A stretch of DNA of 64,000 bases from Antilocapra americana (taxonomy: Eukaryota; Chordata; Mammalia; Artiodactyla; Antilocapridae). The translations under genes and the position numbers were made by a program. The stretch's first letter is position 1. Each line of letters starts with the position of its first letter. The notes beneath the pieces are model-generated. The model was not told the DNA's origin and made no database searches. It saw only the letters and a program-made list of their open reading frames with translations. The stretch is from the NCBI GenBank assembly GCA_007570785.1, contig ML662465.1:2287052-2351051 (forward strand). Direction: 5' to 3'. Positions 43,036-53,634 of this stretch are shown piece after piece.

Positions 43036-44280
43036 GTGTACTGCCAGCAAGGAAAAAGCCAGATCTCAGAAAACGAATGGTGGCTGTCGGAGGCTCTATG
43101 CTAGAGGCACATGCTTTTTAGTGGTGATTATCAAACGGGCTTTGGCCACAGTACTGGATGGTCACCTATCAAAACATGGACGTGATTTTGAGAAATGGGA
43201 TACTTTCTGCCGTATCAGTAAACAAGGATGCCGCATCACCATCAGCTGCAACCACCATGGATGGTGAGTGGGTCAGCTCTGAAGGAACTCAGGAAGGAAA
43301 GCACACCTGCCATCTAGCAGCCATAGACTGCAACTACTCCCTACGGTGAGCCTCGAGGAAACTCAGGGTGTGAAAAGGGCACTGGCCCCAGATAGCTGAG
43401 GTGCCTATCAGAGGAATGATTTCAATGAGCCCAGACTCTTGCATCTTCCCATGCATAGAAAAGCACTAAATTCCTTAACTTGGATTACCTGCTTTTCTTT
43501 AATTAACAACACTTTTTTTTGATGTTCAGACTACCTGCCCTTTGTTACAAAACTTCTCTATAACCTGTGATTCCACCCCTCCTCTCCTCGGCATCCTTTC
43601 AGGGTTACTTGAGATGCTGTCTCCCAGGCTTGAAGTCCCCCAAGTTCCCACCGCATAAAATAGAACTCTCAGTATTTAGGCTGTGACTATGTTTTAAGTT
43701 GACAATTTGATTACGGTCATTTCCAGGTTCTTTTCTGATACCACCTCCCCTTTCCTGTCTTAAAGTTGGTTTTTCCCGAGCTGAGTACACTGATTTGACA
43801 AGGTTTTCCTTTTCCCACCACCCACTCAGCAGAGAAATGCAAGTGTTGCTGTTTGCTGTGTACTCAGCTTGGCTGCGAATTTATTCAGGGAAAGCAAATG
43901 GGGGGCAGAGTGGCATCGCAGACTACATCAAAGAGGCCCTGGGCAGGGACTGTTGGTTGTCAAGTCCTTTCTTGGCAGGAAATGAGCAGTCAGCAGAAGG
44001 CGTTTTATACACTGCTCTGAATCCTTGTGAACTAGCCTGCCATTATCATGAAAAATATTAAGCAATAAACAGTTGTGATATCTAACACTCTCTACAGAGG
44101 CCCGTTGCCACAGGTATAACCACTGCGGGCTGTGTTAATGAGCAGGAGAATCAGGAAGCAGAACGGGATGGGGCTGACTGTGGTATAAGGCAGTCTCTGG
44201 TCCCCTCGCAAACAAAACATGCCCGGATGAAGATGGGTGTACCACATGTGGAGACGTGCATATATGGGGGTGCCTCCACA
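43036..44280. other. Non-coding unique sequence, 1.2 kb
   Basis: No gene or repeat recognised. Frames of 60-100 codons (42959-43267, 43795-44061) have no domain and no splice context that convinces. Confidence 0.45.
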
Positions 44281-44492
44281 TAGGCACACACAAGCACAAA
44301 CATGAGTACATATACGAACATGCTCCCATGCAAACACACACACATCCAACAGGGCCATACACCCAGGCAAATGTGCACACATGCAAATTCACACGTGTGT
44401 GCACTCAGACACCCCAAACCAATCCTTGGATTCATACCCAGACCCAAGGACACAGTTATGTGTTTACATAAATGCATCCACACCCGAACACA
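44281..44492 (+). repeat. CA-rich degenerate microsatellite
   Basis: Scattered CACACA runs within an A/C-rich stretch (e.g. CAAACACACACACATCC). The overlapping open frames are translations of this bias. Confidence 0.75.
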
Positions 44493-44824
44493 CACCTGTC
44501 TCCCAATGCTGAGGCTTGTGGTTTGGTCTCATCTGAGAGCAAAACCTATTTTCTGTACATTTGGATGGAAAATTGGAGACATGATGACTCTGATTAGTGA
44601 TCACCAACCTTGGTGAGTGCCACGTGATGGATTTTTAAGGATGCATGATTTAGCGCCATCAGAACAATGCAGACATGGAACTAGGGGGATGGTTATTTAG
44701 GCTGAAAGACTAGGAGCCTCTAGAGTTTTCAAGAGTCATTTATGTGACTGGAGACTAGTACAGACTCTAATGATTCTGTGTCCCTGGGCTCCTACCCAGC
44801 AGCGAAGCTCAAAAATTTTCCATG

Positions 44825-45310
44825 GCTCTGTCTTGCCTTAAGATTCAGTCTAGAGTCATAAACTTTGTATTCACCTTCCTTCATTCTTGGTTCAAACCCA
44901 TCTTAGCTATTCTTCATTGGTGTGTGATTTTCTAGCTATTCTGTGCAATTTTCTCCTTCCTTAAAACAACTCATTCTTTCATTCTCCCATGTCTTTGACA
45001 TACTCTGACATCTACCTGGCAAGCTCTTTTTCTCCTTTCTCATTTTCAAAGCCCAGCAGAAATGTCACTTATGGAAAGACTTCCACTTGACTTACTGGGC
45101 AAAATCTATTCATTTATAACCAGCCAACTCTGTGTTAGGCAGCGTGGGAGGGATTTAAAGATGGATATAATATAGTTCAGGTTCATGTGACACTTTGACC
45201 ATTGTATTGAAGTTATTTGCATGTTTGTCTTCTTCCCCAAACAATGAGCTTTTCGAAATTTAGAGCTGTGCCTTTTATAACCATACCACATGCCTCTGGC
45301 ACAGTCCTTG
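44825..45310 (+). mobile_element. Probable L2 LINE
   Basis: GATTCAGTCTAGAGTCATAA, CAGCAGAAATGTCACTTATG, CAATGAGCTTTTCGAAATTT and CTCTGGCACAGTCCTTGGCC appear in the order of L2. The homology is weak in the middle. Confidence 0.5.
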
Positions 45311-45506
45311 GCCTAATGTAGCTGGTTGACTGGTTCTCCTCAAGTGAAAGAGGAATCGATTATCATAAAACACAAATGAAAGTAACCTACAACAAACTGT
45401 AAGTAGACGCTTTGGTATTAAGCGGTCTTATAAGGAGGGAAGCTGGAGATGAACTCATGGACACAATCTTGTGGATGATTTTTAGGGCTATGCTGTGATT
45501 GCTCTG

Positions 45507-45722
45507 ACTCCTCAGGTGGCGCAGTGGTAAAGGATACACATTCAGTGCAGGAGACATAAGAGGCACGAGTTCTATCTCTGGGTCGGGAAGATTCTCTGGA
45601 GGAGGAAATGGCAACCCACTCCAGTATTCTTGCCTGGAGAATCCCATGGACAGAGGAGCCTGGTGGGCTGCAGTCCATGGGGTTGCAAAGAGTTGGACAT
45701 GACTTAGTGACTGAGCACACAC
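45507..45722 (+). mobile_element. Bov-tA SINE with target duplication
   Basis: CTCCTCAGGTGGCGCAGTGG head, GGAGAATCCCATGGACAGAG body. GTGATTGCTCTG (45495-45506) and GTGACTGCTCTG (45723-45734) form a 12-bp target-site duplication with one mismatch. The largest open frame in the window (minus strand, 219 codons, 45418-46077) runs straight through this SINE. Confidence 0.95.
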
Positions 45723-45734
45723 GTGACTGCTCTG

Positions 45735-46415
45735 CTTGGTGAGCTAAGAGTGAGAAGTCTGCAGAATGTTTACTCTTCCTGTGACCATCAGGCTTCAAGA
45801 GGCCACCAACATGATGGGGGCCAGTCTGAGGTGGATGGTGGGAGCGGGGATGAGGTCCGTGGATGAAACTGACAGTGGTCAGGACAAGGGGGCCTGATGA
45901 GTAGGACTGGATGGAGAGGGAGGGTAGGATCGATTTGGTCTCTGCTTGGATCACTGAATGTGTAGAGGTGTCATCCCTGAGATGGGGAGATAGGAGGATC
46001 AGGTTTGGGAAGTAGAGGTTGCTTCTGGGAGGAGGATTCAGGCCACATGTTTCATTAGGAAGTGATCTCAGGACCACTTCCTGATGAAAAACTGGTAGAG
46101 GAGCAGGTACTTAGGGAAGGGAAGAAGACCAAGCAGTGGTGTGACAAGTAGAAAAGACCAGGGCAACGATGACTCAGATCCACAGGGCAGCCCTGGAGAC
46201 GGTGTAGTTGACAGGTCAGAGAGGTCCCTATCATGGGCGGGGGACCTGGAGTATTTATTCTCCCACACCTATCAATCATTGATTAAAGACTGTCCCCAGT
46301 GAGGACATCCATCCCTGGGCACTTCTGGCCCCTTGCACATAAGGCAGGAGGTAGATGGGCTTCTGTTTAGATATTTACAACCAGCCTCCTATTTGCACAT
46401 CGAAATAGAAATAAC
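45735..46415 (-). other. Non-coding sequence, possibly L2-derived in part
   Basis: The part 45930-46020 (GAGATGGGGAGATAGGAGG, ATCAGGTTTGGGAAGTAG) loosely resembles minus-strand L2. The rest is unrecognised. The open minus-strand frame here reads into a SINE and shows no domain. Confidence 0.35.
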
Positions 46416-46417
46416 CG

Positions 46418-46527
46418 CAGTTCAGTTCAGTTCAGTTGCTCAACCATGTCCGACTCTTTGCGACCCATGAATTGCAGCATGCCAGGCCTCCCTGTCCATG
46501 CTCCCGGAGTCTACCCAAACTCAGAAA
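46418..46527 (-). mobile_element. BovB LINE 3' fragment
   Basis: Begins with an inverted (CTGAA)n end, AGTTCAGTTCAGTTCAGTTG, then CGACTCTTTGCGACCCATGA and GCATGCCAGGCCTCCCTGTC. Confidence 0.9.
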
Positions 46528-46529
46528 CA

Positions 46530-47110
46530 GGGTAAATAGCCAGGCTTGGTCTCTTGCGGACTCCTTAAGATAGCAGGTACGGCAGAAACAGAGAGGGCCT
46601 ACACCTTGATTGAATGAAAGATCAAGAGGTCATATATTTCTCATCCTTGGGGCAAGGGAGACCCTACATATGCACAGAAAGTCTCCTGGGGGGTCAAGGG
46701 GAGGGGGGCACCACCCCATAATATGTGATGCCAAGGCTGCCCCACAGGTCTCTGGTTGGAATCCATCTCGGAAAAGGTTTCTGGCTGTGCACACATGTTG
46801 TGGAGGGTCCTAGGACAGGGCAGGTGTGGAAAAAGAAACCAGGTAATTGGCCAAAGGTAAACAAAGACCTGGAAAAACTGCCTACATAAATGATTTAGCT
46901 GCCTCTTCGCAGCGCACCTCTTCATTAGAGAGAACGCCCACATCCTTTCACTCTGGGTGTGTATCTCTGCCTTGCTTCTGTCTTAAATGAATTGTTTCTC
47001 TATGTGCTCTCCCACTTGTTTTAATGCCGTGTCTCTAACAATAAACCTTGTACCCGTTTTTACAGTTTTTGCCTCCTTGAGAAATGCATTTTTCAATGGG
47101 GGAAAAAGAG
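46530..47110 (+). mobile_element. Ruminant ERV solo LTR, second family
   Basis: Resembles a well-populated ruminant ERV LTR: GATGCCAAGGCTGCCCCACA, ACACATGTTGTGGAGGGTCC, CAGGTAATTGGCCAAAGGTA and GTGCTCTCCCACTTGTTTTA. A poly(A) signal AATAAA lies at 47040-47045, followed by GTTTTTGCCTCCTTGAGAAA, as in an R/U5 region. Both ends are approximate, and no viral genes flank it. Confidence 0.7.
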
Positions 47111-47126
47111 GGCAATGTTGCTTCTG

Positions 47127-47235
47127 GCCACTAGCCCTTTCTGGTCTGGGGGTTAGGATTTCTGGTTATCATCCAGGCTACTCCAGGTTCAATTCCTGGG
47201 CAGAGGAACTAAGATCTCACTTCATAGCACCGCTC
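47127..47235 (+). mobile_element. CHR-type SINE fragment
   Basis: GGTCTGGGGGTTAGGATTTC, CTCCAGGTTCAATTCCTGGG and GAGGAACTAAGATCTCAC match a diverged CHR head. Confidence 0.5.
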
Positions 47236-47768
47236 TCTGCTATCTTTCTGAGATCACACATACAGGAAAAGTCTCTTCCACGGCCTGTGTGCAGTCTGTT
47301 AACAAAGCAATGCAGGTCCTGGCTGTTGGCAGAGGAAGCCACAGGAGGATGGCACGACCAGAACAAACAGTAAAGGGATCCAGGGAGTGTGAGAGGAGCA
47401 CTGAGGGGGTGAGTTGGAGAGTTTAGTTTGGGACTGTAAGTGCTAGGAAGGAAATTAGGGCGGAGATTGAGGCAGTGGGCTGGAGGTGGCTACCTTGTCT
47501 TTAAGGAGGTGATGTTTGAATTGAGGATTTAATGAAGGGAAGAAACCAGCCCTGCCAACATCTGGGGAAGGAGTGTTCCAGGCAGAGACCTGAGATGCTT
47601 GGAGTGATTGCAGGACAGCAGGAAGACTTGAGCAGCAAGAGGGATAAGAGTGAGGCAGACTAGGGTGGGTAGAGACCAGGACATGGAGTGAGTACCTTGG
47701 CCATGGGTTTAATCTTAGTGCGATGGGTAGTTACTGATGGTTCTGGGTAAAAGGGGTCATAGGATTAT

Positions 47769-48239
47769 TGCAGGAAGAGGGACCCCTTCCAGGGCCTGCC
47801 AGCGGACTCTTGCCTAACACTCAGAAATGAATTGCCCAAGAAGACACACACGCTGACAAAACAAGAGAATTTATTGGGAAAGGGTGCCTGGGTAAAGAGC
47901 AGTAGGGTAGGGCAACCCGGGAGGACGGATCTGCCACGTGGCTCGCAGTCTCAGGATTTATGGCAATGGGAATAGTTTCCGGGTTCTCTCTGGTCAATCA
48001 TTCTGATGCAGGATCCTTCCTGCTGGTACACGTGTTGCTCAGCCAAGATGGATTCCAGCAAGGAGGATTCTGGGAGATTGGTAGGACATGCGGCATTTCC
48101 TTTTGACTGTTTACTGCACTCTTCTGGTTTGTGGTGGCGTTTTAGTTCCGTGTTCCATACCAGGATCTCCTGTTGCAAAATAATTCACACAAATGTGTCT
48201 GGCCAGGGTGGGCAGTTTCAGTCAGTGTTTCCCCTAACA
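47769..48239 (-). mobile_element. Ruminant ERV solo LTR, copy 2, nested in L2
   Basis: Minus-strand LTR from TGTTAGGGGAAACACTG (48239 leftward) to a CTTCCTGCA end. Its poly(A) signal AATAAA lies at 47875-47870. GGATTA (47762-47767) and GGGTTA (48240-48245) are consistent with a 6-bp target duplication, as for ERV2-class elements. L2 continues on both sides, so it is a solo LTR and not the end of a provirus. Confidence 0.8.
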
Positions 48240-48411
48240 GGGTTAGTATTTTTACTCTTTAGAAGGTTGTTCTGCCTGCTGGCTGGAGAATTCACGATTG
48301 AGAGTGGGAACAGGGATTCTGATGAGGAGTTATCTGAGGTGACAGGAAGCAGAGAGATTTGGCATATAGTTTACATGTGGAGCCAATACGACTTGCTGTT
48401 GTGTTGCGTGT

Positions 48412-48630
48412 GGGTTTGCCAGGTGGGGCTAGTGGTAAAGAACCCACCTGACACTACTCGGAGACATAAGAGACATAGGTTCGATCCCTGGATCAGGAAG
48501 ATCCACTGGAGGAAATGGCAACCCACTCCCGTATTCTTGCCTGGAGAATTCCATGGACAGAGGAGCCAGGTGGGTGGGCTACAGTCCAAAAGGTCAGACA
48601 CGACTCAAGTGACTTAGCGTGCTTGCATGC
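48412..48630 (+). mobile_element. Bov-tA SINE nested in L2
   Basis: GGGTTTGCCAGGTGGGGCTA head, TAGGTTCGATCCCTGGATCA, GGAGAATTCCATGGACAGAG. A 203-codon frame (48006-48617) spans LTR, L2 and this SINE and is therefore not a gene. Confidence 0.9.
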
Positions 48631-49230
48631 CCGTGGGGTGTGGAAGAAAGACAGGGGTTAAGGATGAGTATTGGCTTTTTTGCCTGAATAACCAAGGGAA
48701 GGGGCTATTTACTGAGATTAAGCAATCTGTTGGAGAAGGAAGAGTTTGGGTTCCCCTTTGGTTATATTAAGTGTGAAGAATCCAGGCAGAGATCAGCAGG
48801 CTATTGTTTGTAGAAGTCTGGACCTCACAGTGGAAGTTAGCTTGTAGACAACATTTAAAGGCAGAGGACTTGGTGAGATCACCTTGGGAGTGAGGCACAG
48901 CTAGCAGCGCAGTCTGAAAAGCAAACCCTGAACTTTCTGGTATGTTCCATTAGGAAACAGGCAGCAAGGCCAGCAAAGGAGACCAAGAAGGGGAGGCATT
49001 GAGAGGCAGGAGGAAAAGCAAAAGGCTGATGTCCTGGATGCATAGGAAAAAATATTTTAAGAAGGAGGAAGTGTCCGGTGGAGTCAAGTCTTCCTCAGCT
49101 ATGCAATCAGAAGATGTGGCAAGATGCAGAGGTGGGAGAAGCTCAAGATGACTGCATAAGAAGTAGAAGAGAATGAACCTGGAAGTAGAGACAATGAATA
49201 CAGACATCCCTTTAGAGGAGTTTTCCTAAT

Positions 49231-50820
49231 GGAAACTGAGAACTGCAGTCTAGGTAGTTTCTATTCATACAAGAGCTATTTCAACCTGTTTTATACTGAT
49301 GGAAATGATCCAACATGGAGGGTCTGGATCTCAGGGGGCAATTCTGAGCCAGAGAAGAGAGAAATTTGAGAAGTATCAGTAAGATGCTTATAGCTCTAAG
49401 TAACAGAAAAAATGATTCCAGTTGACACAAGCAATAAGGAGATTTCTTATTACTTGAAATAGTAATTCCAGAGATAAGGTGGGCTCTAGGGTTGATTGAT
49501 CCAGCGGCTCAAGGACGTCATCAAAGACCTAAATACTTACTGTCTCTCTTCTCTGCTCTTCATGGTTTAGGCTTCATCTTAGGGCTGACAATGGCTATAC
49601 AAGTGACATACTTCTCTATTCATATCCAGCAGAAGAGAGAAAAGCCTCTACCTCAAGTATCACTACAGCCCTTCCTTTCCATCTGATTGGGCAGCTTTAA
49701 GTAATGTGTCCACAGTCACCATGGGAACGTGTGAATTGTTAGGCTGGAAATGAAGTAGACTTTACTCCAGGAGCTAGGAATGATATGGACAGTCCCACAG
49801 ATTCACATGGAAAATGTGAGCTTTTGAACAAAATCTGTTAGGTAGTAGGGAGTGAGGATACATTGTGTGGATGCCGGACAAGCAAGCATCAATGCCATCT
49901 ACAGGTGTTACCAGGGTGTCAAGAGCAATCAGTGCTCTGGAAGAGTAGGTGAGATCTCAGGGAATTCTGTAGGCTGAGAAGGAAAGTAGATATAGTTGGA
50001 CAAAACATTCTTATACAGTCCTGTTTTATAGGTCTTTGAAATGGAGATACTGATAACTTCTCTGCTTACCTTATGAGGCACGAATGGATGAATACAGGCA
50101 AGCTCCATCTCATTAAGGAGGCTTAGAGAAGGGATATGTCAGTTCCATTCTAAGGGGTGGAGGTGGTACTTGGGTTCAAGGAGGACGAGATGTAAGTCCT
50201 TTCTACCACAGCATTTCTGTGATGGGGCAGTAGGAAGAGAGGTCACTTTCCTGAGTACCAAATCAGGTTGCTGTATAAATAGGACCAACTGCGGTGCGGC
50301 CTCTGCTGTATCACCTGGTTGGTTTTGAGAGAAGGTGTCTAGGTGAGCCCATCCCCTCACTGGGGGAGGTTAGCTTTCCTGATGACCTTTCTTGTTTGGA
50401 CATAGGAGAGGATATGCCCTAGGAATTTACATGACGATGGGAACAGTGGATGCAAGGGAGGCCTCAGTGCTTGTCTCTGAGTGAGAATTATTGTGGATAA
50501 GGACGTGTGTATGGTATTGGATCCTCACTGCAGCAGAACACAAGGCAAGACTGCATGGGGAAATCTAAGTGATTAAAAACCATAGCCACATAAATGTGGG
50601 GACCCAACAAGGTAAGGAGCAGGGCCCAGGCTTAGTATATCATTATTCCATAAAATTCAAGCTAGGCCTGTAGAAACCTAGAGACCATCCCCATGGATAT
50701 GTGTCTTCTGGTCTTCATCAACAGTTCTCAGAACCTAATGTCTGGCAAAAACAGCAGCTAGTAAAATTGCTCTTGACTAGCATTTAAAGCATTAAAAGAC
50801 CACTCTTACCCATTGTAGTT
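49231..50820. other. Non-coding sequence, 1.6 kb
   Basis: No gene recognised. About 49370-49700 looks like the reverse of the unnamed repeat at 28140 (GCTCAAGGACGTCATCAAAG, TCTCTTCTCTGCTCTTCATG). The remainder is unrecognised. Confidence 0.4.
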
Positions 50821-50945
50821 TAGTAGAAAAAGCTTGAGTTTTAAAAATAGGCTTGGGTTGGCTCCTTGGTCCACCACTTACTAACTGTGGCTATGCCTAA
50901 GTTAAGTGACATGGCAGTTCTCAGTGACTCTCCCCCTCACAATAA

Positions 50946-51164
50946 AGTGGAAAGTGAAAGTGAATGTGTGAAAGTGCGAGTCCCTCAGTTGAGTCCGACT
51001 CTTTGTGACCCCATGGACTGTAAAGTCCATGGAATTCTCCAGGCCAGAATACTGGAATGGGTAGCCTTTCCCTTCTCCAGGGGATTTTTCCAACCCAGGG
51101 ACTGAACCCAGGTCTCCCGCATTGCAGGCAGATTCTTTACCAGCTGAGCCACAAAGGAAGCCCA
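50946..51164 (-). mobile_element. Bov-tA SINE (complete) nested in MIR
   Basis: Reverse element with a GTGAAAGTGAATGTGTGAAA tail, GACTGTAAAGTCCATGGAAT body and an inverted head ending GAGCCACAAAGGAAGCCC. Confidence 0.9.
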
Positions 51165-51283
51165 AGGATACTGGAGTGGGTAGCCTATCCCTTCTCCAGT
51201 GGATCTTCCTGACCCAGGAATCAAACCTACATCTCCTGCATTGCAGGCAGATTCTTTACCAACTGAGCTATTAGGGAATCCCT
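51165..51283 (-). mobile_element. Second Bov-tA 5' unit in tandem
   Basis: Repeats the 5' half of the neighbouring SINE in the same orientation (GATACTGGAGTGGGTAGCCT, GGATCTTCCTGACCCAGGAA, ending GCTATTAGGGAATCCC). This makes a tandem dimer-like head-head arrangement. Confidence 0.85.
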
Positions 51284-51486
51284 CAGTAAGGTGGACATCT
51301 TGTCAAACGTCATCATAGGGATGTTGGGAGGATTAAATGAGATAATGCATATAAAACCTACAGCAAGTTTCAAGAATAGAGTTACCACTCAATAAACCAG
51401 CTGCTATTATGGTGAGGACAGCTCTGTTCCTGAAGCCTTAAATGCCCTCACCAGTCTACTCAACAGGGCTAGGCATAAGAGTGCAA

Positions 51487-51620
51487 TAAGAGATGCACTT
51501 ATTTGCCATCACCGATTATGTGAGCATATATCCAGTCATATTTGAAGAAGAATACTGAAGTGTCAAAATGTGAGTTTAGAATATGTTTTCAGTCAAGACA
51601 GAAGGGGCAGGGTGGGACAC
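51487..51620 (+). repeat. Local direct repeat, copy A
   Basis: Matches 52705-52840 over about 135 bp, including the identical runs CACTTATTTGCCATCAC, TGAAGTGTCAAAAT, AATATGTTTTCAGTCAAGA and GGGGCAGGGTGGGACAC. It does not match any repeat family I recognise. Confidence 0.85.
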
Positions 51621-51904
51621 GGGCCTTGTTGGATGGAACAAGCAGGATACACTGCTTTGTGGCGTTGCTGACAATTCTGACAGATCCTGTGCCTTGGTGG
51701 ATGTAGAGAATGGAAACTAGGCTCTTCCCAACAGACTGAGATTACATCAATGGCCACACCTCGGCCAAACCTTCACACTGGAAGGCTGATGAAAATATGG
51801 CAGAAAAATGGTGAGGGGGGCCCTGCCTTCTTTACTCATCTTATCGGAGGCAATGAATGGCTGTATGGTCTCCCCAATGCTTTCAACTTCATTACTATTT
51901 CAGA
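51621..51904. other. Non-coding unique sequence
   Basis: Nothing recognised. Weak similarity to sequence after copy B may extend the duplication to about 51665. Confidence 0.35.
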
Positions 51905-52420
51905 TGGAATGCTCATGATCTGATCATGCCAGACCCCTCATTGGCTTGCTGTCAAAGGCAGGAGCAAAATCTTTAATTTGACATTACAATTTCCTCATTA
52001 CCTAGTATTCCCCTATCTTTCCAGTGTCTTCTCTTGACATTTAAGTCTTACTCGCTCTGCTCTTGCTCTGCTGTTCTCCTTTCTTTTAGTCTGTTGAGCC
52101 ATGCCCCTTCATGCCTCCAGACCTGTGCACTTGGCATTTCTCCAGCCTGAACTACTCTTGCCTAAAACTCCCACCTGGCATCCCCTGTTCCTCTAGCCTG
52201 ATCCCCCTTTCCTAGCTCTTAGTCATATTTTATCTTGGCTTAATGACATAGCCTTGGGGAGGTCTTATCCGATTTCCCAGCTGCTGGTATATGTCTCCCC
52301 TAGCGCTTTGAAGTTTCTTTAGCACATATCCAGTTGAAGTTAATTACTTATTGGGTGAAGAATTTAGTGTCTCAGTGGTTTATAAACTCCATAGGATACA
52401 CACTGTATTTCTTGAAAAAA
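51905..52420 (+). mobile_element. L2 LINE
   Basis: Plus-strand L2: CTGATCATGCCAGACCCCTC, CCTCCAGACCTGTGCACTTG, CAGCCTGAACTACTCTTGCC, TAGCCTTGGGGAGGTCTTAT and TAAACTCCATAGGATACAC. It lies between the two direct-repeat copies. Confidence 0.8.
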
Positions 52421-52487
52421 TAGAAAAGGTACACTATGCCAGACGATCTTAAAGAGTAAAAAAAATTGCCAAGAATTGTTGTCTTTC

Positions 52488-52592
52488 ATCTATTCATAGA
52501 TTCCCATCCATCTCTCCACCCAACTACTTATCCATCCATCCATCTTTCCATCCATCCATCCTTCCACCCATCTATCCACCCACTCTATCTAG
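52488..52592 (+). repeat. (CCAT)n imperfect microsatellite
   Basis: Interrupted CCAT/CATC tandem units, with the longest clean run TTATCCATCCATCCATC. Confidence 0.95.
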
Positions 52593-52704
52593 TAGTCATT
52601 TAAGATGACAAACACTCCAAAGATTTACTATGTATCAGGCCCTTGGTAAGCACCATGGAGGTTCATTTACACATTCATTGATTCTGCCACTCTTTCAGAA
52701 TTTA

Positions 52705-52840
52705 TAGGAGACACACTTATTTGCCATCACAGGACAAGTGGGCCAATATCTAAGTCCTATCTGAAGGAGAATATTGAAGTGTCAAAATAAGAGTTTAAAA
52801 TATGTTTTCAGTCAAGAAGAAGGGGGCAGGGTGGGACACA
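52705..52840 (+). repeat. Local direct repeat, copy B
   Basis: Second copy of the 51487-51620 segment in the same orientation, about 1.2 kb downstream; roughly four of five positions agree in a hand alignment. Confidence 0.85.
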
Positions 52841-53086
52841 CAGCTAAATGGATTGATAGGATAAACCTGTGAAGGCTTAATCCGGGAGAAGAAGTTGCTG
52901 GCAAAGGGGAGGCAACCTGATTAGCAATAGTGCTGGGTGTGTTGGGCTCCCTGCAGTGGGCAACAAAGTTCACCTCTGGAGCTGGGCCAGGGCAGCAGCA
53001 TTTAACCTCACTCATGGCCACGTGATGGCAGCAGCTAAAGTCACATTAGTTCCAGCTCTTTGACCCCATTTATACCTTTGTTTCTT
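52841..53086. other. Non-coding unique sequence
   Basis: Nothing recognised. Confidence 0.4.
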
Positions 53087-53095
53087 TAACTTGGA

Positions 53096-53303
53096 ATTAG
53101 TCGCTCCATCATGTCTGACTCTTTGCAACCCCATGGGCTGTATGTAGCCCACCAGGCTCCTCTGTCTATGGAATTCTCTAGGCAAGATTACTGAAGTGGG
53201 TAGTCATTCCCTTCTCCAGGGGATCTTCCTGACCTAGATATCGAATTCAGGTCTCCTGTACTGCAGGCAGATTCTTTACCATCTTAGTCACCAGGGGAGC
53301 CCC
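53096..53303 (-). mobile_element. Bov-tA SINE with perfect target duplication
   Basis: Reverse element (CTCTTTGCAACCCCATGGGC to GTCACCAGGGGAGCCC). TAACTTGGA at 53087-53095 and 53304-53312 is a perfect 9-bp target-site duplication. Confidence 0.95.
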
Positions 53304-53312
53304 TAACTTGGA

Positions 53313-53634
53313 CTTAAGCCCAACTCATTTTGGCTAGAGCCCTGGAGTCTTTCCTATATTCCTAAACTCCTCTTGGGGGATCCTGATCCCCCAAAGTAAC
53401 TCCCAAGTCTCTAATAGAATCATGAGGCTCCAATCTCCTGAGCTTCAGCATCACCTTGAGGTCTCCCTCAATGATCCCAGAACCTCCTGGATGGAATGTG
53501 AATTCACCTCTAGACATTATCTCAACTTGGTCTTTCAGATGGGAAACTTAAAGATGGCTCAACCATTTCAAATGGTTGGTTCCCAAACTTCCTTACTTCT
53601 CATATATAATTCCTACCCTGTGGAGGACAAAGGA
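53313..53634. other. Non-coding unique sequence
   Basis: Nothing recognised; an 81-codon frame (53422-53667) runs into a MIR and lacks domains. Confidence 0.4.

Larger units (their letters stand above)
47440..49230 (-). mobile_element. L2 LINE, about 1.1 kb retained over 1.8 kb
   Basis: Minus-strand L2 in three pieces: 47440-47768 (AGGAGTGTTCCAGGCAGAGA), 48240-48411 (TGTTCTGCCTGCTGGCTGG) and 48631-49230 (CAGCAAAGGAGACCAAGAAG, GATGTCCTGGATGCATAGG, AAGAAGGAGGAAGTGTCC). The pieces join in consensus order around an LTR and a Bov SINE. Confidence 0.8.
50825..51418 (+). mobile_element. MIR SINE split by Bov SINEs
   Basis: Left part (50825-50945): TGGTCCACCACTTACTAACT, CCTAAGTTAAGTGACATGG. Right part (51284-51418): GATGTTGGGAGGATTAAATG, AGATAATGCATATAAAACC, CACTCAATAAACCAGCTGC. 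Consecutive MIR pieces flank the two SINE units. Confidence 0.85.

Noticed and set aside
45418..46077. 219-codon minus-strand open frame, the longest in the window
   Set aside because: It runs through a complete Bov-tA SINE inserted with its own target duplication and has no domain, so it is not a gene.
40132..48239. Possible provirus between two same-strand LTRs
   Set aside because: The interior holds MIR, SINEs, L2 and another LTR but no retroviral genes. L2 continues on both sides of the second LTR, so both are solo LTRs.
48006..48617. 203-codon plus-strand open frame
   Set aside because: It reads antisense through an LTR, then L2, then into a SINE. The peptide is a chance translation of three unrelated repeats.
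52488..52592. CCATC repeats as a possible CRISPR-like array
   Set aside because: They are a simple tetranucleotide microsatellite without spacers, in a vertebrate genome.
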